From the NCBI GenBank assembly GCA_034423015.1, contig DAOUJG010000064.1:1-64000 (forward strand): a stretch of 64,000 nt of DNA. Reading direction: 5' to 3'. The notes beneath the pieces are model-generated. The model was not told where the DNA came from, made no database searches, and worked only from the letters and a program-made list of their open reading frames with translations. A program made the position numbers and the translations under genes. This document shows positions 63,748 through 64,000 of this stretch, piece after piece. Source of the stretch: JAGWBJ01 sp034423015 (GTDB taxonomy: Bacteria; Chloroflexota; Dehalococcoidia; Lucifugimonadales; JAGWBF01). Numbering within the stretch: position 1 is the stretch's first letter; every line of letters starts with the position of its first letter.

Positions 63748-64000
63748 GTGACACGAGCGGAGGAGATACAAAAGCACCAGCCGGTACGAGGGCCCAGGGT
63801 CAAGAAGGGCCTGGTGATCGTCAACACGGGGGACGGCAAGGGCAAGACCACCGCCGCCATGGGCGTGCTGTTCCGCGCCTGGGGCAGGGACATGCGGGTC
63901 GTCATGCTCCAGTTCATCAAGCACACCACCGCCAGGTTCGGCGAGCAGCGGGCCGCCAAGAAGATCGGGGTGGACATGCTGGCCTACGGGGACGGCTTTA
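63748..64000 (+). CDS. cobO: Cob(I)yrinic acid a,c-diamide adenosyltransferase CobO/BtuR, 3' end outside window
   Basis: 84 codons are visible. GTG 63748 follows GGGGAGG. The sequence VKKGLVIVNTGDGKGKTTAAMGVLFRAWGRDMRVVMLQFIKH contains the CobA/CobO P-loop GDGKGKTT near residues 28-35 and is followed by FGEQRAAKKIGVDML. It transfers adenosyl from ATP to the corrinoid, the reaction also performed by the PduO-type enzyme at 45420. It belongs to the riboswitch-controlled cluster with cobB and the importer. Confidence 0.92.
   Translation, partial: MTRAEEIQKHQPVRGPRVKKGLVIVNTGDGKGKTTAAMGVLFRAWGRDMRVVMLQFIKHTTARFGEQRAAKKIGVDMLAYGDGF

Noticed and set aside
1..64000. tRNA, rRNA, tmRNA, SRP RNA, RNase P RNA and CRISPR arrays
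   Set aside because: Read for conserved motifs (tRNA T-loop, SRP tetraloop region, regular spaced repeats) on both strands; none recognised. Weak or diverged RNAs could be missed without a covariance search.

Overview
This 64 kb window is GC-rich bacterial DNA, densely packed and mostly colinear, with many translationally coupled genes (GTGA, TTGA and ATGA overlaps), frequent GTG and TTG starts and sigma70-like promoters. Gene content suggests a member of the Chloroflexota, perhaps near Dehalococcoidia/SAR202: three luciferase-like (LLM) flavin/F420 oxidoreductases, CofE for coenzyme F420, an A-type Fe-S protein with a Gly/Cys tail, a GuaB3-type IMPDH paralogue, MmgE/PrpD and amidohydrolase genes, DUF502, and a cobalamin salvage locus. 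This assignment is inference from gene content; no rRNA or tRNA is present. I see no CRISPR array, prophage or plasmid function. The only mobile element is one insertion sequence at about 8-9.3 kb.

Layout. 1-7.9 kb: ThyX (cut by the window edge), an LLM oxidoreductase, an IscA-like protein, MeaB GTPase, a DUF429 protein, long-form HPF, and a slipin/NfeD pair. 8-9.3 kb: a DDE insertion sequence with clear inverted repeats. 9.3-14.6 kb: glyA, rpsF-ssb-rpsR, a membrane-anchored SurA/PpiC-like protein and hom. 14.8-20.1 kb: folE, a CelD-type GNAT, an MshA-like glycosyltransferase and DUF502, then a tandem-GNAT MshD-like gene and a PIG-L (MshB-like) deacetylase; together these resemble most of a mycothiol-type thiol pathway. 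20.1-25.5 kb: prmC, prfA, trpF-trpB and a PPi-type phosphofructokinase. 25.7-34.1 kb: etfB-etfA-acyl-CoA dehydrogenase-ADP-forming acyl-CoA synthetase-AKR, followed by a membrane Fe-S protein of the ETF:menaquinone oxidoreductase type. 34.1-39.1 kb: a methyltransferase with a long non-coding leader, then an LLM/amidohydrolase operon divergent from an MFS transporter.

39.1-44.3 kb: a leftward operon for potassium uptake (TrkH, three TrkA/RCK proteins, UspA) ending in pheA, and a small zinc-ribbon-like protein with the best consensus promoter here. 44.4-54 kb: cofE, PduO-type adenosyltransferase, then a histidine operon (hisH, hisA, hisF, hisIE) interleaved with an arylsulfotransferase-like gene, a methyltransferase, a HAD hydrolase and a Cys/Met-metabolism PLP enzyme, ending in a SelA-like PLP protein. 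54-57.7 kb: guaB3, an F420-type LLM and an MmgE/PrpD gene. 57.8-64 kb: a cobalamin riboswitch with its own promoter and intrinsic terminator, followed by cobyrinate diamide synthase, a B12-type ABC transporter with a duplicated binding domain, and CobO (cut by the window edge).

How the genes connect: MeaB, two cobalamin adenosyltransferases, CobB and the riboswitch-controlled transporter point to an adenosylcobalamin economy. EtfAB, acyl-CoA dehydrogenase and the membrane Fe-S protein form a plausible route from acyl-CoA oxidation to the quinone pool. CofE makes F420 use likely for some of the LLM proteins.
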